This document shows, piece after piece, positions 8,837 through 17,159 of a DNA stretch of 64,000 nt. The position numbers and the translations under genes were made by a program. Position 1 is the first letter of the stretch. The number at the start of each line of letters is the position of its first letter. This DNA is from Candidatus Gastranaerophilales bacterium (GTDB taxonomy: Bacteria > Cyanobacteriota > Vampirovibrionia > Gastranaerophilales > Gastranaerophilaceae). The stretch spans positions 1 through 64,000 of the forward strand of contig CALUZA010000018.1 of NCBI GenBank assembly GCA_944325185.1, written 5' to 3'. The notes beneath the pieces are model-generated. The model did not search any database and was not told where the DNA came from. It saw only the letters and a program-made list of their open reading frames with translations.

Positions 8837-10774
8837 TTAGTATTTTCCGTAAATAAGTCCGTTTATTGCTTCTTCGGAATATCCCAATTTTTTAAGCCAA
8901 TATAAAACTTTTGGAGTCGGGTCATTAACAGCTGATAAATCTTCTAAGGTTGCGTCACGTCTGTGTGCGCCAACAGTGTGAATTTCAGAAGTGCCGTCAC
9001 TGTATCTAATTGCAGTATTACCTTCGATTGTATTCCAGCTTAAATCTTTATTTATGCTTTCAACAAAACCTGTATGATATCCGCCGTCTGCCCTTCTGTA
9101 TGTAAATACCATGCCCGGATAAATAAGTCCGTTTCTTACGGCATCTTTTCTTTCTTGTTCGCTCATGCCAGTTATATCAATAGTTGATTGCACATCAATT
9201 CCTGCTGCGTCTAATGCCGGTTGAACTTTTCTACCCCAGCTATCTGATGTTCCTGCGTATTTAACTCCTGTTAAACCTTGATATAAGTTATTTTCATCAC
9301 CGGAATTTGCCATCATTGTTCTTAAATCATCTGTTGAAAGACCAAGTTTTTCGGCTGCTTTAGCATACATCATTCCGACAACATCAGATGTAAATACTGC
9401 GCAATATGCTTTTCCGTTGAATTGTTCATAATACCATTTATCATAATATGCTTTAGTTTCAGGGTCAGTAGCATAATCCATCATGAATTTAACAAGTTCT
9501 GATTGGCGATATGCACTTGCTTTACCATATACTTCAGCATCTTCAAGTTCGCTTTCTCTTTGTGAGTTTAATTCGTTTTGAATTTGTTCTTTGTCGTTTT
9601 CGTATTGAGCAAGGGTTTGTTTTAAACTTTCTATTTCGTCGTTAATTTTATCTATTTCGTTATCGGGATGTTGTGCTTCATAGTCTGCAATTTGTTGTTC
9701 TTGAGTGCTTTTTTCTGTGTTTAAAGTGCTTAAATTTGTTTGTTCGTCTTGAAGTTGTTGACTTTTTTCAGTCTTTTGAGCTTCCAAGGTTTGTTTTTGA
9801 GCTTCAAGTTCTTCTCTAAGAGCGTCAATTTCAGGTTGTTGCTCTGTGAATATAAGAGGATCTTGAAGATTACTCAATTGGGCATCTATTGCGGTTAAGT
9901 CATATTCTATTGTGTGAAGCTCGCTTTCTAGGTTTGTGATTAAAGCTTCGCTTGCAGAAATTTTCGATGTTGTATCGTTCAATTTGTTTAGCATTTCAAC
10001 ATAAATAGTGTCTTGTGCCTTTAGTTCGGCTTTTTGATTGTTTTTATTGATTATTTGTTCGTTTGCTTGTGCAATTTTTTCATTTATTGTATTTAAATCT
10101 TCTTCTTTAGAATAAGATACTAATTTGCCATCGGGTTCAGTATAGTTGCTTGCGTGAGTATTTGGTTTTGATAATGGAGTTCCGGCATTGTCAAGACTTT
10201 CAACTCCATCAGGAGAAACACTGTCCATAGCTGCATTATTTAAAATTTCTTCAGGGGTTAATCCTTTTGATAACCCTTTGATTGAAGTCATAAGGTCTGT
10301 TAGTGATAAATCTCCGCCATTACCATCGTTGGAAGATGTTGTTGCCAAGTATTGCATTATTTCTTCATTATCCAATTCGCCATTTTGGTCGGTATCTAAA
10401 ATGTTTTTTATTGATTCATCTTCAAACATAACAGATAAAACACCGTCAAGTGCATCGTATTCATCTTGTTCTTGACCGTTTTCTCTTGCTGTTTCAAGTT
10501 CTTGTTGTATTGTTTCTATATCTTTTCCACTGAAAATTTGCAAATCTTCAAGTTTATCCATTTGGATAAGAACTTCATCATCAGACATTCCTGTTTCTTT
10601 TTGCAAATATTCTTTAAATTGTTCTTCGTAGGAAAATATACTTAAATTTTGAGAACTTTTTTCAATTAGTTTTCTTAAAATTGAGGAGCTTGTTTTTGAA
10701 GAAAGACCCGATAGATTGGCTTTTCTTTTAGCTATTTCTTCTTTAAATTTTTCTGCTAATTGTGTTATTCTCAT
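8837..10774 (-). CDS. EF-hand / coiled-coil / CHAP-like amidase protein
   Basis: This 645-residue protein has three parts. An N-terminal helical region carries an EF-hand-like loop at 127-138 (LDTDQNGELDNEE). A long Gln/Glu-rich coiled coil spans about 220-410. A C-terminal CHAP/NlpC-P60-like domain has Cys458 (GKAYCAVFTSDVVG), His567 (GGYHTGFVESI) and Asn586 (TIEGNT). CHAP domains are usually peptidoglycan amidases or endopeptidases. No signal peptide is visible, so export, if any, needs a non-Sec route. It ends 28 bp before the bioA start. The 84-bp leader is rich in TATATA. Likely a lineage-specific cell-wall protein. Confidence 0.65.
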   Translation of the reverse strand: MRITQLAEKFKEEIAKRKANLSGLSSKTSSSILRKLIEKSSQNLSIFSYEEQFKEYLQKETGMSDDEVLIQMDKLEDLQIFSGKDIETIQQELETARENGQEQDEYDALDGVLSVMFEDESIKNILDTDQNGELDNEEIMQYLATTSSNDGNGGDLSLTDLMTSIKGLSKGLTPEEILNNAAMDSVSPDGVESLDNAGTPLSKPNTHASNYTEPDGKLVSYSKEEDLNTINEKIAQANEQIINKNNQKAELKAQDTIYVEMLNKLNDTTSKISASEALITNLESELHTIEYDLTAIDAQLSNLQDPLIFTEQQPEIDALREELEAQKQTLEAQKTEKSQQLQDEQTNLSTLNTEKSTQEQQIADYEAQHPDNEIDKINDEIESLKQTLAQYENDKEQIQNELNSQRESELEDAEVYGKASAYRQSELVKFMMDYATDPETKAYYDKWYYEQFNGKAYCAVFTSDVVGMMYAKAAEKLGLSTDDLRTMMANSGDENNLYQGLTGVKYAGTSDSWGRKVQPALDAAGIDVQSTIDITGMSEQERKDAVRNGLIYPGMVFTYRRADGGYHTGFVESINKDLSWNTIEGNTAIRYSDGTSEIHTVGAHRRDATLEDLSAVNDPTPKVLYWLKKLGYSEEAINGLIYGKY

Positions 10775-10858
10775 TGTTTTGCCCGCAAGTATATAATCTA
10801 TATATAAATAAAGTATATATAAGTTATAAAATTGCAGTATTGTAACAAAAATTTACAT

Positions 10859-11752
10859 TTAATTATTAATATTAAAGTAAACCTCTCTTAAAACTTTTTT
10901 GCTGATATGAGTATATAATTGAGTTGTAACAATGCTTGAGTGTCCCAATAACTCCTGTACAACCCTTAAATCAGCCCCGTTTTCTAAAAGATGTGTTGCA
11001 AAACTGTGACGAATTGTGTGCGGAGAGATTTTTTTATTAATTTTTTTACCTTGAGTTCTTATAATTTTATATACAATTTGGCGTGTAATTTTTTTGCCTT
11101 TGGAATTTAAAAATAAATATGGTTTTTGTCCGAATTTTAGTGCAATAAGTTCTCTTTTTTTTAAGTATTTTTCAAGAATTTTAATACACTTTAAATTTAT
11201 TGGAATTATTCTTTCTTTTGAACCTTTTCCGAAAACTTTTATTATTTTTTGTTTAAAATCAATATTTTTTAATTCCAATTCAACAAGTTCACTTACCCTT
11301 ATGCCTGCTGAATATAATAATTCTATTATTGCATTTTCGAATTCATTTAAGCCGTCTTTTAGAATTTTTTCAATTTCATTTACAGTTAGAACTTTTGGCA
11401 GTCTTTTGGGTAATTTAGGTGATACAACAGAAACAGCAGGATTAACTCTGATATCTCTATTGGAGCATAGGAATTTAAAAAAACCTTTAATGGATGCTAT
11501 TTTTCTTGTAATGGATGATGGGTTTAGATTATTTCTTGCTAAATATTTTGTATATGAGGATAAATCTTTTCTAACCACATCTCCTATTTCTAATTCATTT
11601 TTTTGTTCATTTAAAAAATCAAAAAATGCAATTATATCACTTTGGTAAGCTATTATAGTATTTTTAGATAACCCTCTTTCAATTTCTAAATATGAGATAT
11701 AATCTGAAATATATTGAGAAATATTTTCTTTGTTTTCAATGTCTGTATTCAT
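10859..11752 (-). CDS. xerD: Tyrosine recombinase XerC/XerD-like
   Basis: This 297-residue site-specific recombinase has the full catalytic set: Arg152 (SAGIRVSELVELE), Lys177 (FGKGSKERIIPI), His245 and Arg248 (SPHTIRHSFATHLLENGAD), His271 (LLGHSSIVTTQLYTH) and Tyr280. The N-terminal SAM-like core-binding domain spans residues 12-100. Its length and motifs match Xer proteins that resolve chromosome dimers at dif rather than phage integrases. XerC versus XerD cannot be decided; the LLENGADLRVVQELLGHSSI form is nearest XerD. It is the last gene of a TPR / kinase / xer operon, starting right after the kinase stop. Confidence 0.88.
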   Translation of the reverse strand: MNTDIENKENISQYISDYISYLEIERGLSKNTIIAYQSDIIAFFDFLNEQKNELEIGDVVRKDLSSYTKYLARNNLNPSSITRKIASIKGFFKFLCSNRDIRVNPAVSVVSPKLPKRLPKVLTVNEIEKILKDGLNEFENAIIELLYSAGIRVSELVELELKNIDFKQKIIKVFGKGSKERIIPINLKCIKILEKYLKKRELIALKFGQKPYLFLNSKGKKITRQIVYKIIRTQGKKINKKISPHTIRHSFATHLLENGADLRVVQELLGHSSIVTTQLYTHISKKVLREVYFNINN

Positions 11753-12730
11753 TTATAGAGGCAATTCTATTGTAAAACGCGCACCTTTGTCTTTTATATT
11801 GCAAGCGTTAATTTTTCCGCCGTGTTTTAATATGATTTTATTTGCAATATATAAGCCCAGTCCTGCACCGATATTAGCATATTTCTTTGCAGATGTATAA
11901 TATTTTCTAAAAATATTTTTAATTTCATTTTCATTAATTCCATCTCCGTAATCAGTAATTGAAATTTTTATACAATTTTCGGTTTTTAAAAAATCTATAT
12001 CAATGTTTCTTGAATTTTTACCATAAAAAACGGCGTTTGAAATTAAATTGTTTAAAACCCTTTTTATCATAAAAGAATCTATTGGATAAATGCATTTATC
12101 GATATTTGTTGAAAAATTAATTTCCTTGTTTCTGATTTGTAAAATACTTTGATTTTGTAAAATTACTTCTTTAATTAAAGTGATTAAATCAGTATTTTCT
12201 ATGTTTAATTCGAGTTCGTTTCCTTCGAATTTATGAGCGTCCAATAAATCTACAACAAGATTTTTTAAGTCATTATTTGAAATTTTTAGATTTTTTATAA
12301 CATCTTTTTGTATTTGTGTCAGTTCTCCAAAATTGTTCTGCAATAATAAATCATAAGTATTATCCTGTGCAATAATTGGAACTTTAAAATCATGAGCTAA
12401 GCTTGATATGAAATCTTGTTTTATGTTTTGGCTTTCTTTTTCACGTTCAATGTATTCATTTATCATCATATCTCTGTCAAAAACACTTTCCATTAAGGCG
12501 TTTGTGTTTCTTGAAAGTTGAATGGTAAGCGCATCAACTCCATCCTCGCACCTCGATTTTAAGTTTCCGTATCGGGCGGAAATTATAACATTTAAGTAGT
12601 TGTATAAATATTTTGATAATCTGTTGTATTTTATAACAAGCTTAATGTGCTTTAATATGACTAAAAAAGAAATTAAAACGACAAAAACAACAATTAAAAA
12701 TCCCAATGAAACAATTATTGTTGCATTCAT
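11753..12730 (-). CDS. Sensor histidine kinase without adjacent response regulator
   Basis: This 325-residue kinase has one N-terminal membrane helix (about 5-30: IVSLGFLIVVFVVLISFLVI). A linker is followed by a dimerisation domain with phospho-His in SSLAHDFKVPIIAQD and an HATPase_c domain: LNNLISNAVFYG, DYGDGINENEIKNIFRKYYT and GAGLGLYIANKIILKHGGK. The H-box HDFKVP differs slightly from the common HExRTP. No receiver gene adjoins it, so the partner is elsewhere. The start overlaps the TPR gene stop by 4 nt and the stop abuts xerD, so three proteins come from one transcript. Confidence 0.88.
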   Translation of the reverse strand: MNATIIVSLGFLIVVFVVLISFLVILKHIKLVIKYNRLSKYLYNYLNVIISARYGNLKSRCEDGVDALTIQLSRNTNALMESVFDRDMMINEYIEREKESQNIKQDFISSLAHDFKVPIIAQDNTYDLLLQNNFGELTQIQKDVIKNLKISNNDLKNLVVDLLDAHKFEGNELELNIENTDLITLIKEVILQNQSILQIRNKEINFSTNIDKCIYPIDSFMIKRVLNNLISNAVFYGKNSRNIDIDFLKTENCIKISITDYGDGINENEIKNIFRKYYTSAKKYANIGAGLGLYIANKIILKHGGKINACNIKDKGARFTIELPL

Positions 12731-13125
12731 TTTTTAACCCCTTTTCTTTCTGTATCAATTAATCTTATTGCATCAATACATCTTTGCTTAAAAGAAAGTT
12801 CTTTTTGATTTGAAAAAATAACCAATGCTTTAGCAATATTTATGAGTGCGTTATCGTAATTATTTAAAACGTAATAACATACTCCAAGATTAAAATATGC
12901 TTTAGAAAATTTTGGATTTATTTTTATTGCTGTAGTGTAGCTTTTTATTGCTTCTTCATATTTTTCTTGAGCAAAATTACAAACGCCTCTAAAATAATAG
13001 CCGTTTTCATCATTTGGAAAGTTATAAAGAAGCTTGTCCACGCTTCTTGAGGCTGAAATAAAATCAGCTTGAGCGATTTTATTTTTTATAATTGTATAAT
13101 ATTCTTTTACAATTCCATCATCCAT
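12727..13125 (-). CDS. TPR-repeat protein
   Basis: This 132-residue soluble protein has about two and a half tetratricopeptide repeats (residues 36-105): GYYFRGVCNFAQEKYEEAIK and KAYFNLGVCYYVLNNYDNAL, with typical W/G/Y/A/P spacing. TPRs are protein-binding scaffolds; the adjoining kinase, which overlaps by 4 nt, is the obvious candidate partner. Upstream, an extended -10 element TG-G-TATAAT (13132-13140) sits 6 nt before the ATG, with no Shine-Dalgarno, so this operon's mRNA is probably leaderless. No signal peptide or membrane helix. Confidence 0.8.
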   Translation of the reverse strand: MDDGIVKEYYTIIKNKIAQADFISASRSVDKLLYNFPNDENGYYFRGVCNFAQEKYEEAIKSYTTAIKINPKFSKAYFNLGVCYYVLNNYDNALINIAKALVIFSNQKELSFKQRCIDAIRLIDTERKGVKK

Positions 13126-13158
13126 GTTCTTATTATACCAAATATTTAAAAAATTAAT

Positions 13159-14889
13159 TTATTGTTTAATTTCAACATCTTTTTTATACATTTTTTCTTC
13201 AAATTCAATATTATCCAAGATATTATAAATCAGGTTTTTATCTTCACTAACTATTGATAAAACTCTTCCTCCCATTGAATAATATTTATTATTTGTTCTT
13301 TTTACGTTTGAAAAATATATTTTTGCATTTTTATTGTTGAAATCAATATTGCTAATTTCTATATTTTTTCTTGATTTCAAAGGATAACCTTTGCTTGCCA
13401 TAACAATACAGGTTAATTCTTTGTTTTTTTCTTTTAATTCTGTATAATTAAGCATTCTGTTTGCTTGTGCAAAAAATATTGAAAGCCAATCATTTTGGAT
13501 GTAGTTCAGTAAAACTTGAGTTTCGGGATCGCCAAGTCTGACATTAAATTCAAGAACATAAATATCGTCTTTTGTAATCATAAGACCCGAATACAATATA
13601 AAAGGATTTTTGATTTTTTCCTTTTTTAATAAATTAAAAAGTTTATTTTTGAATTTATTGAGTTTAAATTCATTTTCTATGCCAATATTTATCGGGCAAA
13701 TCGAAGCAAGACCGCCTGTATTTAAACCATCGTCATTTTGCTTAAAATCCTGACATAATGGCATATTTAAGAGATTTTCTCCATCCCAAAAAGAAAAAAG
13801 AGAAACTTCGTAACCGAAAAGCTTTTCTTCAATTAAACAATTTTTTGAGGCGTCTAAAAATTTACCGGATAAAAAGTTAAAAAGCTCATTTTTTACTTTA
13901 TTTTTGTCGGAATTTATATAGACTCCTTTTCCTGAGGCAAGTCCGTTTGCCTTTATTACCGGATTTTTGAAATAGCTCAAATATTTTTCAATATTTTTTT
14001 TGTTATTAATTTTTACATAGGGAGCGGTTTTTATTCCGTATTTTTTCATTATTTTTTTTGCATATAGTTTAGAGGACTCCAATTTCGAGGTCTTTTTATC
14101 CGCACCTATTGTTTTAATATTAAATTTTTTAAATATATCAACAATTCCTTCGCAAAGATATTTTTCCGGACCTATTATAGCGAGATTTATATTTTTTTCT
14201 TTTGCTTTTTGCGCAAGTTCTAAATAATTATTGTATATTATTTTTTCTCCTAAATCACAAAAACCATCATTAGAATCTGCTAAATACAATTTATCCAGAT
14301 ATTTAGAATTTGAGATTTTTTCTGCAATGCAATGTTCTCTTGCACCAAAACCCACAACTAAAATATTTAGCCCTAATAATTTTTCAATTATTCTTGGGTA
14401 ATAATGGTGTTCTAATTTATGAATTTCTTTTTCGATTTTTCTTAACGACCATTTTGGGTTTATTTTGATGGCTTTTTGATATATAATTTCTCCTTCATCA
14501 ACTTTTTCATTTGCATAATGAATTGTTATTCCGCCTTTTGTATCATGATTTACAAATGTTTTTTCAATGGCCTTTAAGCCCTTATATTTGGGTAATAATG
14601 AAGGATGAATATTAATAAATTTATTGTTTTGTATAGTTTTTTTGTCTAAAATTCTATCAAAACCTGCCATTACAACTAAATCAAATTTCCTGTTTTTAAA
14701 AAAATCGCTAAAATCTTCAAATTTTAAACAATAAGCTTCAATATTTAATTTTTCTGCTCTTTTTAAGACGTAAGCATTTTTTTTGTTACACAGTAATTTA
14801 AAGTTGATATCCGAGCGTTCTTTAAAATATTTTATTATGGCTTCAAAGTTTGAACCTTTGCCCGAAGCTAATATTAAGACATTTTTCAT
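13159..14889 (-). CDS. purND: Fused GAR formyltransferase - GAR synthetase (PurN-PurD)
   Basis: One 576-residue frame holds two purine enzymes. Residues 1-173 are PurN: LILASGKGSNFEAII, catalytic Asn93 and His95 in INIHPSLLPKYKG, Asp131 in KVDEGE. Residues 174-576 are PurD: LNILVVGFGAREHC, AIIGPEKYLCEGIVD, the ATP-grasp stretch IKANGLASGKGVYI, and LEFNVRLGDPETQV. There is no linker between ...IEKLLG and LNILVVG. Together they catalyse phosphoribosylamine to GAR to formyl-GAR (steps 2 and 3). The ATP-grasp segment LCQDFKQNDDGLNTGGLAS diverges from the common QDHKR-GPNTGGMG form. It overlaps purM by 4 nt and ends the purine operon. Confidence 0.93.
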   Translation of the reverse strand: MKNVLILASGKGSNFEAIIKYFKERSDINFKLLCNKKNAYVLKRAEKLNIEAYCLKFEDFSDFFKNRKFDLVVMAGFDRILDKKTIQNNKFINIHPSLLPKYKGLKAIEKTFVNHDTKGGITIHYANEKVDEGEIIYQKAIKINPKWSLRKIEKEIHKLEHHYYPRIIEKLLGLNILVVGFGAREHCIAEKISNSKYLDKLYLADSNDGFCDLGEKIIYNNYLELAQKAKEKNINLAIIGPEKYLCEGIVDIFKKFNIKTIGADKKTSKLESSKLYAKKIMKKYGIKTAPYVKINNKKNIEKYLSYFKNPVIKANGLASGKGVYINSDKNKVKNELFNFLSGKFLDASKNCLIEEKLFGYEVSLFSFWDGENLLNMPLCQDFKQNDDGLNTGGLASICPINIGIENEFKLNKFKNKLFNLLKKEKIKNPFILYSGLMITKDDIYVLEFNVRLGDPETQVLLNYIQNDWLSIFFAQANRMLNYTELKEKNKELTCIVMASKGYPLKSRKNIEISNIDFNNKNAKIYFSNVKRTNNKYYSMGGRVLSIVSEDKNLIYNILDNIEFEEKMYKKDVEIKQ

Positions 14890-15836
14890 ATTACTTCACC
14901 TAAAACAAACGAATTTAAAGATTTAGAAATTTCTAAAATTTCATCTGTTTTTTCTTTGTCGCATATGACACAAAAACCTGCACCCATGTTAAAAACTCGG
15001 TAGCATTCTTTAATATCAATTACTTTTTTTAAAAATTCAAATATTTCCTGTTTTGGAATTGCATTATAGTCAATTTTTATATCTAAATCATCTTTGATTG
15101 AGCGTTTTATATTTGAATATAAACCGCCTCCGGTTATGTTTGAAGCGGATTTTATAAGTTTTTTTTCATTTAACAAATATATAATTTCAGCATATATTTT
15201 TGTTGCTTTTAAGCATTCTGTAAATAAATCCTTGTTTAAAATTTTATCAAAATACAATTTTCTAATCAGACTAAACCCGTTTGAATGAATACCGTTTGAA
15301 GGAAAAGATATTATAATATCTCCTTTTTTTGTATTGCTTTTATCTAAAATATCTTCATTTGAACAAATGCCAACCATAAAACCTGCTATATCAAAATAGT
15401 TTTCTTTTATAAGACAGGATAACTCTGATATTTCGCCTCCTAATAAAGCGCAATTATATTTGTTTAAAATTATTTTTAGGCTTTCAATTGTTGCTTGTAT
15501 AATATCCCCATTTAGATTGTTTGAAGCTATGTAATCAAGAAAAAATAACGGTTTTGCTCCGGTTGTAATTAAATCGTTTAAATTCATTGCAACTAAATCA
15601 TTTGCAATTATTTCGGGGCGATTTTCCTCAATTAAGGGAATTATTTTAGAGCCTATTCCATCACAACAGGAAACAATTTTACCGTTTTTAAAGAAATCGG
15701 AATTATAAAAACCGGCAAAATTTTGTAAATTTTTCATTTCAAATTTTTTAGAAATGTTTTTTATTATTTCATCTGCTTTGTCTATATCGACACCTGCGGA
15801 TTTATAATTGTATTTTGTTAATCTTCCTTGAAGCAA
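14886..15836 (-). CDS. purM: Phosphoribosylformylglycinamidine cyclo-ligase
   Basis: PurM closes FGAM to AIR using ATP (step 5 of purine synthesis). The 316-residue protein shows the AIRS N-terminal fold: SCCDGIGSKIIPLIE, NDLVAMNLNDLITTGAKPLF, ALLGGEISELSCL, IAGFMVGI, and the C-terminal SFPSNGIHSNGFSLIRKLYF and ITGGGLYSNI. Some signature residues are relaxed (GGEISELS in place of GGETAEMP), as elsewhere in this operon. It overlaps purF by 19 nt upstream and purND by 4 nt downstream. With purND it brings together the three activities that animals carry in the single GART protein. Confidence 0.93.
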   Translation of the reverse strand: MLQGRLTKYNYKSAGVDIDKADEIIKNISKKFEMKNLQNFAGFYNSDFFKNGKIVSCCDGIGSKIIPLIEENRPEIIANDLVAMNLNDLITTGAKPLFFLDYIASNNLNGDIIQATIESLKIILNKYNCALLGGEISELSCLIKENYFDIAGFMVGICSNEDILDKSNTKKGDIIISFPSNGIHSNGFSLIRKLYFDKILNKDLFTECLKATKIYAEIIYLLNEKKLIKSASNITGGGLYSNIKRSIKDDLDIKIDYNAIPKQEIFEFLKKVIDIKECYRVFNMGAGFCVICDKEKTDEILEISKSLNSFVLGEVI

Positions 15837-17158
15837 CTATGACACCATTGATTTTCGTTAAATACTTTGCAAAATAACTCGTATGGAATATATTTTATTG
15901 AATCCGTTTTGAGTTCTTTTATTAAATCATTATCCTTTGATTTATATTTACATGCAAGAAGTTCTTCTTTGGAAGAAATATCCACTCCCCAATTGCAAAC
16001 ATTAATAATTGGCGGAGAAAAAAGTCTGAAGTGAACTGATTTTGCACCATTTTTCTTTAAAAGATAGGTGATTTTTTTAACAGTATGACCTCTTACTATT
16101 GAATCATCAACTACTATAATGTTTTTATCTTTTACTTTGTTTTTTATTACTTTATATTTTTCATCTATTGTTTTATTTCTTTTGTTTTCTTTTTCAATAA
16201 AAGTTCTAAGTGTGTTTTTGTTATTTTTAATTGCAAAACAAAGTTTTATTCCTCTTTTTTTGCTATAACCGTATGCACCCCAAAAACCAGAATTCATAAC
16301 CGGCACAACAATATCAGCGTCCACATTATCCTTGCTTGCTAAAAGTTCACCCAGTAAAATTCTTTTTTCTTTAACGTTCATATTGAAAACGTTAGAATTT
16401 TTTGAGGCAAAATAAATAATTTCAAAAACGCATTTTTTTGATTTAGTTGAATTATAAGGGTCTGATAGAATGTAGCCGTTTTTATTTAGTTCTATTCCCT
16501 GACCGCCTTTTAATTCTATTTTTTTTAAGGGAGTTTCAAAAGTGGCACAATCCTCGCTAAAAATACAGTATTCATTTTTTGTTTCAATAAAAATTAATGG
16601 TCTATAGGAATATATATCTTTGAAGGCAAAAATTTTATCTTTTAACAAAATTAAAAGACTGTATGCTTTGTTTTTAAAATCATTGTTTAAGATATGTCTA
16701 ATTTCATCTAAGGACCAATTATTCGGGTTTTTATTTGTTTTAAAAAAAATCCATTTTAGAATAATTTCGCTATCTGAATTTGTATCAAAAGCATATCCTG
16801 CATTTTTTAGAATTTTTTTATATTTTGTATTTGCAGAAATTGTACCGTTAAAACAAACTGCAACATTATTAAAGAAATATGGTTGAGCATTTTTAATGTC
16901 AATTTTTCCAATAGTAGCATATCTTGTGTGTGCAATTGCAATATTGGATTTTTCTTTAAAATTTGAAAAGTTGTCTTTAATTAATCCAAGTGCGGTTTTG
17001 TTTTTTATTTTTTCATTTTGAATATAAGCAATTCCGCATGAATCTTGCCCTCTGTGTTGTAATTTAGAGATTGAAAATATTAATTTTTCAATAATATTGT
17101 TGTTTTTATTTTTTGCAAAAATTCCGGCAATTCCGCATTCATGCTTTAATTTGGACAT
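15818..17158 (-). CDS. purF: Amidophosphoribosyltransferase
   Basis: PurF makes phosphoribosylamine from PRPP and glutamine, the first committed step. The 446-residue protein begins MSKLKHE then Cys8, the N-terminal nucleophile exposed after removal of a 7-residue propeptide. Glutaminase motifs are SKLQHRGQDSCGIAYI and IAHTRYATIG. The PRPP loop is IIVVDDSIVRGHTVKKI. Cysteines in KCVFEIIYFA, NVCNWGVDIS and WCHSCF match the four 4Fe-4S ligands of the Bacillus-type enzyme. The usual KNRYVGRTFI block reads KNNKNTLRTFI. It overlaps purM by 19 nt and follows purL by one base. Confidence 0.93.
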   Translation of the reverse strand: MSKLKHECGIAGIFAKNKNNNIIEKLIFSISKLQHRGQDSCGIAYIQNEKIKNKTALGLIKDNFSNFKEKSNIAIAHTRYATIGKIDIKNAQPYFFNNVAVCFNGTISANTKYKKILKNAGYAFDTNSDSEIILKWIFFKTNKNPNNWSLDEIRHILNNDFKNKAYSLLILLKDKIFAFKDIYSYRPLIFIETKNEYCIFSEDCATFETPLKKIELKGGQGIELNKNGYILSDPYNSTKSKKCVFEIIYFASKNSNVFNMNVKEKRILLGELLASKDNVDADIVVPVMNSGFWGAYGYSKKRGIKLCFAIKNNKNTLRTFIEKENKRNKTIDEKYKVIKNKVKDKNIIVVDDSIVRGHTVKKITYLLKKNGAKSVHFRLFSPPIINVCNWGVDISSKEELLACKYKSKDNDLIKELKTDSIKYIPYELFCKVFNENQWCHSCFKED

Positions 17159-17159
17159 T

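Noticed and set aside
10775-10858. TATATA-rich stretch before the CHAP-like gene as a structured RNA
   Set aside because: The apparent pairing comes from self-complementary TA repeats; it is low-complexity AT sequence without a distinct fold.
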